Assembly: GCA_034112345.1 (NCBI GenBank)
Contig: JAWUVN010000043.1
Span: 1-60,162, forward strand
From: Bermanella sp034112345
GTDB lineage: Bacteria; Pseudomonadota; Gammaproteobacteria; Pseudomonadales; Oceanobacteraceae
Direction of reading: 5' to 3'
Length of the DNA stretch: 60,162 nucleotides
In this document: positions 27,397-34,816 of the stretch, piece after piece
How the letters are laid out: each line of letters starts with the position of its first letter
How positions within the stretch are numbered: position 1 is the first letter of the stretch
The notes under the pieces: generated by a model
The model's database searches: none
Told to the model about the DNA's origin: nothing
What the model saw: only the letters and a program-made list of their open reading frames with translations
Translations under genes and position numbers: made by a program

Positions 27397-28185
27397 TTAA
27401 AAGTTATAAATTAGCACGCTGTTATAACTGGTTTCTGTATTGCTATCGCTGTCCACGGGTGGCTTAGTGTCATGCTCAATATCCCAAGTTAGGCTTAAGT
27501 TAATGGTACTGGTGACACTGATGGTTAATGAATTTTGCCACAAGCCTTTCTTATCGTTGAAATCCTTTAGTTGGGGCTGAAAGTATAAGGTGCTGGTGTA
27601 GCGAATATTCTCGGCCAGTTTATTTCGATAAGCCCAGTATAAATTTAAGCGAAAAGAATTTTCATTAGGCGCTAAAATTGACGAAAGATATTCTTCTTCT
27701 TCATAGAAAAATCCCACACCAAAATGATTAGCTTCTTTTTGTTCGGGGGCTTGATTCAAGGTGTAGCGTATTCCTGTTCCCAGCAACGAGCGCTTCGCTA
27801 AAGAACTAAACTCATCTTCTTGATACTGAGTGAATACTTCAGAGCCCCAGTTTTTAGAGTGTTTTGTCAGGTACCGAAAGTGCATGAGGGTTTCATCTGT
27901 ATTCACAATGTTATCCACTTCAGCGTAGTCACGACTAATAAGTGCAATGAGTTCATTGTGAGTAAAAGATCGGATCAATTTTACGGATGTGCCAAGTGCA
28001 ACTCTATCGTTTGAACCAATGCGCCCGTCTAGCGATAAACTAATACTGCCCTTAGTTCCAGGCTCGTTATTGTTTAAGCGTTCACTTTCAATATTTGTAA
28101 TGGCTAGCGCATAAGAAGGGAGCAAGTTAAGGCTAATGAATAGAACAAGGGAGCGATATATCTGGTTTGGTATGGTTGTGAACAT
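27397..28185 (-). CDS. DUF481 outer-membrane protein (YdiY-like)
   Basis: A 262-aa outer-membrane beta-barrel protein of the DUF481 (salt-induced YdiY) family. The signal peptide covers about residues 1-28 (ending SYALA). The family signature is present: HFRYLTKHSKNWGSEVFTQYQ, then DEFSSLAKRSLLGTGIRY. The C-terminus ends in Phe (VLIYNF), typical of barrels recognised by the BAM complex. Function of the family is unclear; relatives are induced by salt or acid. Confidence 0.9.
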   Translation of the reverse strand: MFTTIPNQIYRSLVLFISLNLLPSYALAITNIESERLNNNEPGTKGSISLSLDGRIGSNDRVALGTSVKLIRSFTHNELIALISRDYAEVDNIVNTDETLMHFRYLTKHSKNWGSEVFTQYQEDEFSSLAKRSLLGTGIRYTLNQAPEQKEANHFGVGFFYEEEEYLSSILAPNENSFRLNLYWAYRNKLAENIRYTSTLYFQPQLKDFNDKKGLWQNSLTISVTSTINLSLTWDIEHDTKPPVDSDSNTETSYNSVLIYNF

Positions 28186-28260
28186 GCTGACAACTGTTTA
28201 GAAAAATATTATTTTATCATAGTTGAATGGATAAATTTAGGTAACAAAAATCACTTCGAT

Positions 28261-28710
28261 TTAAGCTGCGTGACCCTGTTGTTCTCGGGCGCTCATTAAA
28301 TTACGCACTGTATTCAGCATATACTTACCTTCTTTATGATCGGCTAGTACCGCTGATTTATCTTTTAACGATCCCACATGCTCTTCAAGTGCCTTCTCTA
28401 AATCCATCGGGCCTGCTTCATAATGGCGATAAGCCAGTTGAGTAAGTAGGCCTTGAGCACGAACCTGCGTAGGCTGAATCAATCCAGAATCTTTAAGTGA
28501 AGTTTGTAGGGATGCAATGTCTGATACAGGTAATGCTTTTACGTCGAACTGGCTTGCTATATGGTTAATACGCTCGCTCATGCTGGATAGGCTATCCAGT
28601 GTGACAGGTTCCTTTACGGGCGATACAGGTTGGGCTGGCGCAACGGTAGCCGCTGCGTTCATTTGGCTAAATTGATTCATCATGCGTTTTGGTAAACCCA
28701 TAATATCCAT
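28261..28710 (-). CDS. Unrecognised 149-aa protein
   Basis: A soluble protein with an Ala/Pro/Val-rich linker (about residues 18-37) separating a short start (MDIMGLPKRMMNQFSQM) from a helical body. The body has ITSLQ-like and Leu/Lys-rich helices (MDLEKALEEHVGSLKDKSAVL). No signal peptide, no membrane helix, no recognised family. It is transcribed away from the TetR gene, with a 327-nt gap that should carry both promoters. Confidence 0.78.
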   Translation of the reverse strand: MDIMGLPKRMMNQFSQMNAAATVAPAQPVSPVKEPVTLDSLSSMSERINHIASQFDVKALPVSDIASLQTSLKDSGLIQPTQVRAQGLLTQLAYRHYEAGPMDLEKALEEHVGSLKDKSAVLADHKEGKYMLNTVRNLMSAREQQGHAA

Positions 28711-29037
28711 GTTACGTATGCCTCTTATTTTAGCCGATCAATATTTTGAAATGCAGCCCTTATATCAGGGATGCTGTCTTTACGCTGTACAGACAAGGTG
28801 TGCCGCTTTATCTGTGTATTTGAATAAGTATCAATAATTGGGCCAATCAGTGGCAAGCCCCATAAGAGGGTATTTTAATTGGAGTCTTTGCTCTAAAAAG
28901 GGTTGGTGATTGCCTTCTTTCTGGATTGATTTTGCCGGAGGAATGAGTACTCTTAGCGCCACATTGAAAAAATAATAATACGAGCCACAAAGAGCTCACG
29001 GTTTGTCGCTACACAAGCCATCACAGGAATCAATGCA
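28711..29037. other. Divergent intergenic region, 28261 gene / TetR gene
   Basis: 327 nt with no supported gene. It should hold the divergent promoters. A GGAGGA immediately followed by ATG (28938-28946) opens only a 10-codon frame, with too short a spacing. No clear TetR operator palindrome could be identified by eye. Confidence 0.45.
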
Positions 29038-29760
29038 ATGCCAATGACCTTATTAGAAAGGGTTCATGCTACAGAACCCACCCAAATCCAGTATCGCGGC
29101 CGCAAAACCTCACGTGTCGGCAGTGAACAACGCAGAAGAGCCATTTTAGAAGCGGCTTTAAGAATTGTTGTTCGAGATGGTGTTAGAGCGATTCGACACA
29201 GAAGTGTTGCCAAAGAAGCGGATGTTCCACTTGCTGCAACCACTTACTACTTTAAAGATATTCAAGAATTAATCAGTGATACATTCATGCTTTATGCTGA
29301 AAAAGCACAATCTATTGTGAATGTCTTTTCGCGTAAAATGTATGAGCCACTAGAAAATGCAGATGGTAAAAAATTAGCCGAAATGACGACAGGCCCATCA
29401 TTGGTTGCCATTATTGTTGATCAATTAGTTGCGTATGTTTTAGAAAAAACCTCTCATAATCGTGATATGGCTGTGGCCGATCAAGCCTTTCGATACGAAG
29501 CGCTGCTAAATGATAATTTGAAAGGTTTGGCTAGAGATCATGCTAAGCAGCTTGAACAAAAATTGATTGAATTTTTAAATCTGGTTCACAGCTCTCATCC
29601 TAAAGAAGATGCTCAGATACTAGTGAGCACATTGCGTCGTGTTGAATATGAAGCCTTGCTTCAAGACCCTGAAAATATTGATACAGTGGCCATGCGTGCA
29701 TTGCTAGAAAGGCAGGTTTCTTTGATTCTGAAAATTGATGTGGAAGCGTCAGAAGATTAA
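29038..29760 (+). CDS. TetR/AcrR-family transcriptional regulator
   Basis: A 240-aa repressor-type protein. The N-terminal HTH (about residues 25-75) follows the TetR pattern: RRRAILEAALRIVVRDGVRA, then HRSVAKEADVPLAATTYYFKD. The C-terminal ligand/dimer domain is all-helical. AGGA lies 9 nt before the ATG. Its target is unknown. The nearest transporter, AbgT, is 690 nt away and separated by a terminator and a leftward gene, so a link is only a guess. Confidence 0.94.
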   Translation: MPMTLLERVHATEPTQIQYRGRKTSRVGSEQRRRAILEAALRIVVRDGVRAIRHRSVAKEADVPLAATTYYFKDIQELISDTFMLYAEKAQSIVNVFSRKMYEPLENADGKKLAEMTTGPSLVAIIVDQLVAYVLEKTSHNRDMAVADQAFRYEALLNDNLKGLARDHAKQLEQKLIEFLNLVHSSHPKEDAQILVSTLRRVEYEALLQDPENIDTVAMRALLERQVSLILKIDVEASED

Positions 29761-29779
29761 ATGTTAATACGCTTACGCT

Positions 29780-29837
29780 ACAAACGACACCCATAAAAAA
29801 AGAGGCATACGCCTCTTTTTTTATGGGTGTCGTTTGT
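29780..29837. terminator. Long perfect hairpin, bidirectional terminator
   Basis: 27-bp perfect arms (29780-29806, 29811-29837) with a 4-nt loop (ATAC). The inner part is a normal A7-GAGGC/GCCTC-T7 terminator; the outer part extends the complementarity through ACAAACGACACCCAT and its complement. Much longer than the other terminators here. It lies between convergent genes. Confidence 0.9.
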
Positions 29838-29858
29838 TTGGAGTAACAGCCAGCGCTA

Positions 29859-30137
29859 CTAATTAAGTAATTTGGCTTTTTTTGCCAAAAAATAGCCCAT
29901 ATTTTTTAATGTGCTTTCAATGATATTTAATTCAAAGCTAGAGAACTGTCTATGATCACCACAATGCTTGCAGGTTAGTTCAGGTAAGCTGCGTAAAAAA
30001 GCAATGGAATATGTGTTGTCTTGATCGCAAGAGTCGCATTCCATAGGCATTGCAGTTGAAGTAGGAAGAATGGTCGCAACAGATGCCGCTTCAGTGAACT
30101 GAGGCGTTTCTAGTACTGCATTTTGACAATTCGACAT
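29859..30137 (-). CDS. Small putative zinc-ribbon protein
   Basis: A 92-aa protein with two Cys pairs spaced as in a zinc ribbon: CDSC at about residues 34-37 and CKHC at about 56-59, about 20 residues apart. An additional Cys lies at position 4. The C-terminus is helical (FELNIIESTLKNMGYFLAKKAK). No other domain. Such proteins may bind RNA or protein. No family recognised; the Cys arrangement is what can be seen. Confidence 0.75.
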   Translation of the reverse strand: MSNCQNAVLETPQFTEAASVATILPTSTAMPMECDSCDQDNTYSIAFLRSLPELTCKHCGDHRQFSSFELNIIESTLKNMGYFLAKKAKLLN

Positions 30138-30447
30138 GTTTATACCTGCGATTAATGGCTAAAGCGGGCGCTATTGTAGACAGCCTACAAATAATTTCTA
30201 GTACCCTAGTGCGAGGCTGAGACATATGACGTGAGGCTACTAAGCCACATTGGCCTAATTGTTGATCCGAGCCTTATGAGGCATGGCTTTGAACTGAGGT
30301 GGTTAAAATGTGCCAACTTTAGATTGGTTGCTCTAGCAGGCTAAAACAAGCCGCATTTAACCATTAAAATGTTAACAACGGCCATCATTGCATTCGGCAC
30401 ACGCATTGCTAGCACTGATGGGTATGAACATTATAGGGTTTTAAAAT
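30138..30447. other. Intergenic region upstream of AbgT gene
   Basis: 310 nt with no supported gene. It contains the start regions of the leftward zinc-ribbon gene and the rightward transporter gene. I see no riboswitch or strong palindrome. Confidence 0.45.
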
Positions 30448-31908
30448 ATGTCACTGTCATTGCAGTCATTAGAGAAGGCCGCCAATCGGCTGCCGCATCC
30501 AATGGCATTATTCATATATTTATGCGCCTTTATAGTCGTATTAAGCATGTTAGGTGGTTTTTTAGGTTGGGAGGCTCAGCATCCAATAACAGGTGAAGTG
30601 CTCTCTGTTAATAGCTTGGCCAGTGCAGATGGCTTGGTGTATATGCTAACGCATATGGTCAGTAATTTTATGCACTTTGCACCTGTTGGGCCTGTGTTAA
30701 TGATTGCTTTAGCGTTTTCTTTGGCAGAAAAAAGCGGATTGCTACCAGCCTTGATCACCGGATTAAGCCAAAAGACCCCTTCTGTTGTCTTACCCCTTGT
30801 GATTGCTTTTTTAGGCGTGATGTCGAGCATCGCTGTGGATTCTGGCTACGTGGTGTTATTGCCTTTATGTGCGGCATTATTTTATAGCAGTGGGCGACAC
30901 CCGCTGGCGGGTTTAGCTTTGGGTTTTGCGTGTGTATCTGGCGGATTTAGTGCGAACTTAATGGTTGGACCAGTGGATGCTATGTTATCAGGCATCAGCA
31001 CCGAAGCCTTACAAATGGTGGCTGATGAAGAAGTCAGCTTACTTGGCAACTATTACTTTATGCTAGCCAGCGTGGTGCTAATTGTGTTGATTACAGTGGC
31101 GGTAAATCATTACTTTATCGAGCCCTATTTAGCGTCGGCACAAGTGCAATCTCAGCCGGAAGAACAGATTGCCATACATGATTTCGGTTTGGGCTTTTAT
31201 GTGACTCTGCTGTTGATAGTACTGAGTTGGTTAGTTCTGACGATTCCGGATGATGCCATTTTGAGAGGGGACAATGCTAGCTTAGTAAAAGGGCCCTTTA
31301 TGGACAGCTTGGTGGCTATGATCGCCATTAGTGTAGGGTTATTGGCAACCATTTACGGGATCAGTAATGGTCGTTTAGGCAACTGGAATAAATGGGTGAA
31401 AGCATTTGAACAGGGTATTGTCGATATAGTGCCTTATTTGGCGTTAATGTTTGTGGTGGCCCAACTTCTGTCATGGTTTAAATGGAGCGGTCTTGGTCCT
31501 GTTATGGCTGTTCAATTGGCATCGGCATTAGAAACCGTTTCTTTGTCGGCACCAGTGGCCATGATTGTATTAATGCTATTTACAGCATTGTTGAATCTGT
31601 TTATTGGCAGTGCGTCAGCTAAATGGGCATTGCTGGCACCGGTTTTGATTCCTGCGCTTTACTTGTTAGGTATGGAGCCGGAATCCGTGCAGGCCGCCTA
31701 TCGAGTGGCTGATAGTAGTACTAATATCATTACGCCATTAATGCCTTATTTTCCGTTAGTGCTGGCGTATGCTCAAAAATACGAGCCGGAAGTGGGAGTG
31801 GGGCGCATCTTAACTTTGATGTTGCCGTATTCATTAAGTTTATTGTTAGGTTGGGGGGTATTGTTAACATTGTGGATATTACTAGAATTACCATTTGGTC
31901 CTAAGTAA
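30448..31908 (+). CDS. AbgT-family transporter
   Basis: A 486-aa inner-membrane protein with about 10-12 helices, of the AbgT family. The conserved start NRLPHPMALFIYLC, the family stretch FAPVGPVLMIALAFSLAE and the region SGYVVLLPLCAALFY are present, along with NLFIGSASAKWALLAPV and the SSTNIITPLMPYFPLVL motif near the end. Relatives either take up p-aminobenzoyl-glutamate (AbgT) or export sulfonamides (MtrF/YdaH); the sequence alone does not choose. No abgA/abgB hydrolase genes are adjacent. Confidence 0.94.
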   Translation: MSLSLQSLEKAANRLPHPMALFIYLCAFIVVLSMLGGFLGWEAQHPITGEVLSVNSLASADGLVYMLTHMVSNFMHFAPVGPVLMIALAFSLAEKSGLLPALITGLSQKTPSVVLPLVIAFLGVMSSIAVDSGYVVLLPLCAALFYSSGRHPLAGLALGFACVSGGFSANLMVGPVDAMLSGISTEALQMVADEEVSLLGNYYFMLASVVLIVLITVAVNHYFIEPYLASAQVQSQPEEQIAIHDFGLGFYVTLLLIVLSWLVLTIPDDAILRGDNASLVKGPFMDSLVAMIAISVGLLATIYGISNGRLGNWNKWVKAFEQGIVDIVPYLALMFVVAQLLSWFKWSGLGPVMAVQLASALETVSLSAPVAMIVLMLFTALLNLFIGSASAKWALLAPVLIPALYLLGMEPESVQAAYRVADSSTNIITPLMPYFPLVLAYAQKYEPEVGVGRILTLMLPYSLSLLLGWGVLLTLWILLELPFGPK

Positions 31909-31992
31909 GCCAAATATACAGATATACATAGGCTGTTTTTGGCTGACAGTGAGCGTATAATATAATCAATTAGAATTGGCTGGGTAAAAATT

Positions 31993-32193
31993 ATGACGTT
32001 TGATCAGTTTGAAGAAGCCGCTTTTTTTATCGGTATTGCGGGTTTAATTGGCTTTATGATGTTCATCATATACGACCTTGGTAAGCGAAGTAATGCAGGC
32101 AAATACGGCATGGCTGTTTTATTTTTCGCATTAGGTTTAGGGGTGCTGGGTTTTTTAATTAAGGGCGTTTTAAAGCTTACAATGGATATCTAG
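31993..32193 (+). CDS. DUF2788-like small membrane protein
   Basis: A 66-aa protein with two membrane helices (about residues 11-28 and 40-60) joined by a basic loop (DLGKRSNAGKYG). Length and sequence fit DUF2788, of unknown function. It follows the AbgT gene in the same direction by 84 nt and has its own terminator downstream. No role can be assigned. Confidence 0.85.
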   Translation: MTFDQFEEAAFFIGIAGLIGFMMFIIYDLGKRSNAGKYGMAVLFFALGLGVLGFLIKGVLKLTMDI

Positions 32194-32221
32194 TCTTTAA
32201 AGTCATACCGGCAATAAAATG

Positions 32222-32244
32222 AAGGCGCTTATGCGCCTTTTTTT
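32222..32244 (+). terminator. Intrinsic terminator after the DUF2788 gene
   Basis: AAGGCGC, loop TTAT, GCGCC followed by T7. It has no A-run on the left, so it is directional and faces rightward, as expected between co-oriented genes. Confidence 0.9.
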
Positions 32245-32369
32245 ATGCGTGTAGATTGGCCAGACAACTGATTATTCAGGATTAATGAATAGGTGAAAAG
32301 CCTAACCTTGATCTATATTAAGGTATGTTTGCAGCGAGTGATTAAGCTGGTCATAAAAGGAGAGTTAAA

Positions 32370-32621
32370 ATGCAGCAGCAATTAAAGAGCAAGCTTGAGC
32401 AGCTAAGAGTATCACTTGGTGAGCAAAAGAACCTTGATGCAGACGATGTAAAAATCTTACAAGACCTAGATCGAGATATTCAGGCCATACTGGCAGGTAA
32501 TAAGGTATTAGAAGTAGAGGGCCGTTTAGAGCAGCAAGCCATAGCGTTTGAAGGGCAGCACCCTCAGATGTCAGGCATTTTACGAGATGTCATAGATGTC
32601 TTAAGTAAAATGGGCATTTAA
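32370..32621 (+). CDS. DUF4404 small protein
   Basis: An 83-aa, all-helical acidic protein fitting DUF4404, whose members are about 80-90 aa and end in a GI/MGI terminus (here VLSKMGI). It has Leu- and Glu-rich helices (LKSKLEQLRVSLGEQ). A strong AGGAGA ribosome site precedes the ATG. It is 43 nt before the CBS gene in the same direction, so they may be cotranscribed. Function unknown. Confidence 0.85.
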   Translation: MQQQLKSKLEQLRVSLGEQKNLDADDVKILQDLDRDIQAILAGNKVLEVEGRLEQQAIAFEGQHPQMSGILRDVIDVLSKMGI

Positions 32622-32664
32622 ACGATTGCTTCCTGACTCATGATTCTTATAAAAGGGAAATAAA

Positions 32665-33099
32665 ATGCAGCGTATGCCGAGGGTTAAAGATGTAATGACG
32701 GCGTTTCCATTCTCAATATCGGCTGATGCTTCTATGGCAGAAGCGCACGCAATGATGAAAGAGCATAAAGTAGGGCACCTGCCGGTTAAATTAAGTGATG
32801 GCAGTTTAAGTGTGATTAGCTTACGTGAGCTGGATAGAATGCGTTTACCTGGCCACAGCCATACTGACTTTGATGAACTTTCAGTGTCTGATATGTGCCC
32901 TGTGAATGTGTACAGTGTCGATTTATACACTTCATTAATTGAGGTGCTGGATCATATGAGCGACAACCATAAAGACTGTGCGCTGGTAACGCGGCAAGAT
33001 AAACTTGCAGGTGTATTCACATTCAGTGATGCCTGCCGTGCTTATAGTCATGATTTAAAGGAATATTTCTTTCCTGGTGGCGGCAACGACGCAGCTTAA
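32665..33099 (+). CDS. CBS-domain protein
   Basis: A 144-aa protein made only of a CBS pair (Bateman module): the first from about residue 8 (VKDVMTAFPFSISADASMAEA), the second from about 75 (MCPVNVYSVDLYTSLIEVLDH) ending GVFTFSDACRAY. Such modules bind adenosine nucleotides and regulate partners; no partner domain is fused here. It has GGGAAA upstream. The C-terminus is short (FFPGGGNDAA). Confidence 0.9.
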   Translation: MQRMPRVKDVMTAFPFSISADASMAEAHAMMKEHKVGHLPVKLSDGSLSVISLRELDRMRLPGHSHTDFDELSVSDMCPVNVYSVDLYTSLIEVLDHMSDNHKDCALVTRQDKLAGVFTFSDACRAYSHDLKEYFFPGGGNDAA

Positions 33100-33169
33100 A
33101 TAGATTCCACTTCTTGATCATCCCGTCTGTGATTGCTAGTGTTGACTTCAAATTTTTAGGGAGGTCAGC

Positions 33170-33865
33170 ATGGGTATCACTATTTTTGTATTATTGTTCA
33201 GTATCGGCACAATGGCATTATTAGCTGTGTTGTTAAAAACTGAAAAAATAGAACCAAGAATTTTTGCAGCCAGTATGGCTTTATTGGTTATATTTGATTT
33301 TTCATTGTTAAGCCTAGATAAAATCTATTTTTTGCATCAAGCCCAAGACAATATCTATTTAGAGAAACAGCAAGCTTATGATAAAAGTATGGCTGATCAA
33401 TTAGTACTGTATAAACAGCTTACCAATATTCAATTACAAGCTACATTACAAGTGCTTGCGCAAAATTCTAAACAAACTAACGAAAAAGATATCGCTCAAA
33501 AAGTCATATGGAGAGACCAGCTTCTGCTTCAAATGAACGCGTTGAATTTTGATGAGGATAAAGTTAGAGATGTGTCACAAACCATAAATAATAGTGTAAC
33601 AACTTATTTAATGGAGCGTTTAAACAAAGAAGCTAGGCAGTCATTAGGACATAGAATTTACAGTGATTTTGTACGAACGAGACCTCGCCATGAATGGACT
33701 GATAATCTTTTTATCAGCGAGCTAACTACTTATCTAAATAAACAAAATCTAATGAACGAATCCATTGAACTAGTATTAGCCCGTTTAAATGAATTCAAAT
33801 CCTCGGGTGTTTTACTATCAAATATAAAACAAGATGCGGCAACTGTGGATAAGGACAAAAAATAA
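33170..33865 (+). CDS. Unrecognised membrane-anchored coiled-coil protein
   Basis: 231 aa. Two hydrophobic helices at about residues 3-22 and 30-52 are followed by a long charged helical segment (LEKQQAYDKSMADQLVLYKQ and more), with no enzymatic motif. A strong GGGAGG ribosome site precedes the ATG. The C-terminus ends in Lys/Asp (DKDKK). It resembles membrane-tethered coiled-coil proteins generally, but no family is recognised. It lies 70 nt after the CBS gene. Confidence 0.8.
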   Translation: MGITIFVLLFSIGTMALLAVLLKTEKIEPRIFAASMALLVIFDFSLLSLDKIYFLHQAQDNIYLEKQQAYDKSMADQLVLYKQLTNIQLQATLQVLAQNSKQTNEKDIAQKVIWRDQLLLQMNALNFDEDKVRDVSQTINNSVTTYLMERLNKEARQSLGHRIYSDFVRTRPRHEWTDNLFISELTTYLNKQNLMNESIELVLARLNEFKSSGVLLSNIKQDAATVDKDKK

Positions 33866-34373
33866 ATAAAAAAAGCGTAGATTCAATACCAGTTTTATCT
33901 AACTAATCGGTTTAGATTAATTGGCCCCGACAACTCTGAGTCTTTCGACAGGAATCTACGCTTTGCTAGACATCACTAGCAACCCTAATTTTGCAGGTTT
34001 CTTGCCAACTTTCTTAAAAGCATTGTTTTGAAGCAAAATTTAATATTTTGTTCTATTTAAAAGCAATTTAAAGCTGAGTTAAGTAAATTAACCCAGAATA
34101 TCTCATGATAAGCATACGTATATTTATTTTATTTGAATTGAAATGGTGCGATAGATATTTTAAGGCTTTATTTTGGTGCTCTAGTGAACACTTATTAGAG
34201 GCGTTGATTAATTAACTATTGGATTATCTTTTCTCTTTATGGCCTCTTAATAAGCGATTGATATGGGTATGGGCTAAATCGTAAAGAAATTATGTTAATT
34301 GTATGGGGTGTGGTTAATTGGTATGTGAATTGCTCTAAGTATTAAGTAAATAGAACTCGAAGAAGCGTCAGCT
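33866..34373. other. 508-nt AT-rich non-coding stretch
   Basis: No supported gene. The left end (33872-33964) holds a structured element described separately. The remainder (33965-34373) is AT-rich with no repeat or motif I recognise, and presumably contains the promoter of the 34374 gene. Confidence 0.5.
33872..33964 (+). ncRNA. Candidate structured RNA or hairpin element
   Basis: Perfect 13-bp terminal arms: AAAGCGTAGATTC at 33872-33884 and GAATCTACGCTTT at 33952-33964, enclosing 67 nt. Inside, TCTAA (33899-33903) can pair with TTAGA (33912-33916), giving a stem within a stem. It begins seven bases after the stop of the 33170 gene. It is too long and internally structured for a simple terminator, and lacks a downstream T-run. 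Strand is nominal. It could be a small RNA, mRNA-end element or the relic of a mobile repeat. Confidence 0.45.
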
Positions 34374-34730
34374 ATGATTCCTAATTTATCGAAAGATATG
34401 ATCGACTTAATGCAGCAGCTGCGTAAGCGTCTGCGCAGTGAATTCAATGCTGAGTTAAAACTCAGTCAGTCAAATATCATAGAGGTAATTTTACAGCTAG
34501 TTGAACGCAGTAAAGATCAAAGAACACAGCTACTATTTGCCGATCTTGAAGATATGATGGGAGTGGAGTTACGTAATAAGCCTGCTTTACCTGAGAATAG
34601 CGAGTCAGCTTCAAATGGCTCACATGGTGTTTATCGAGGTCAGCCCATTGCTGCGCCTCTAACGAGTACCGATAAAGCAAATACGTCACATATTAAAACC
34701 CGCATTTACAGAGGGCAAGTGGTCGCTTAA
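34374..34730 (+). CDS. Unrecognised protein with two YRGQ motifs
   Basis: A 118-aa soluble protein. Residues 1-65 are helical (DLMQQLRKRLRSEF; LSQSNIIEVILQLVE). The C-terminal part is Ser/Ala/Pro-rich and carries two copies of a short motif, VYRGQPIA near residue 89 and IYRGQVVA at the very end, 25 residues apart. Proteins with YRG-type motifs occur in DUF4278, but I cannot confirm a match. No signal peptide. Function unknown. Confidence 0.75.
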   Translation: MIPNLSKDMIDLMQQLRKRLRSEFNAELKLSQSNIIEVILQLVERSKDQRTQLLFADLEDMMGVELRNKPALPENSESASNGSHGVYRGQPIAAPLTSTDKANTSHIKTRIYRGQVVA

Positions 34731-34816
34731 AAACACTTGAAATCAACTACCTCCACTCATTGATAAGTGATTGTTACTCCTATCACTTTTAATATAGCGA
34801 GCTATGCTTGCTATAT

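Noticed and set aside
28938..28976. GGAGGA directly followed by ATG
   Set aside because: The frame has only 10 codons and the spacing is too short for initiation.
30369..30596. Rightward 75-codon frame overlapping the AbgT gene start
   Set aside because: Overlaps the AbgT coding start in another frame and lacks a ribosome site.
33872..33964. Integron attC site
   Set aside because: One RYYYAAC-like core is present but no matching GTTRRRY core, and no integrase or cassette genes are in the window.
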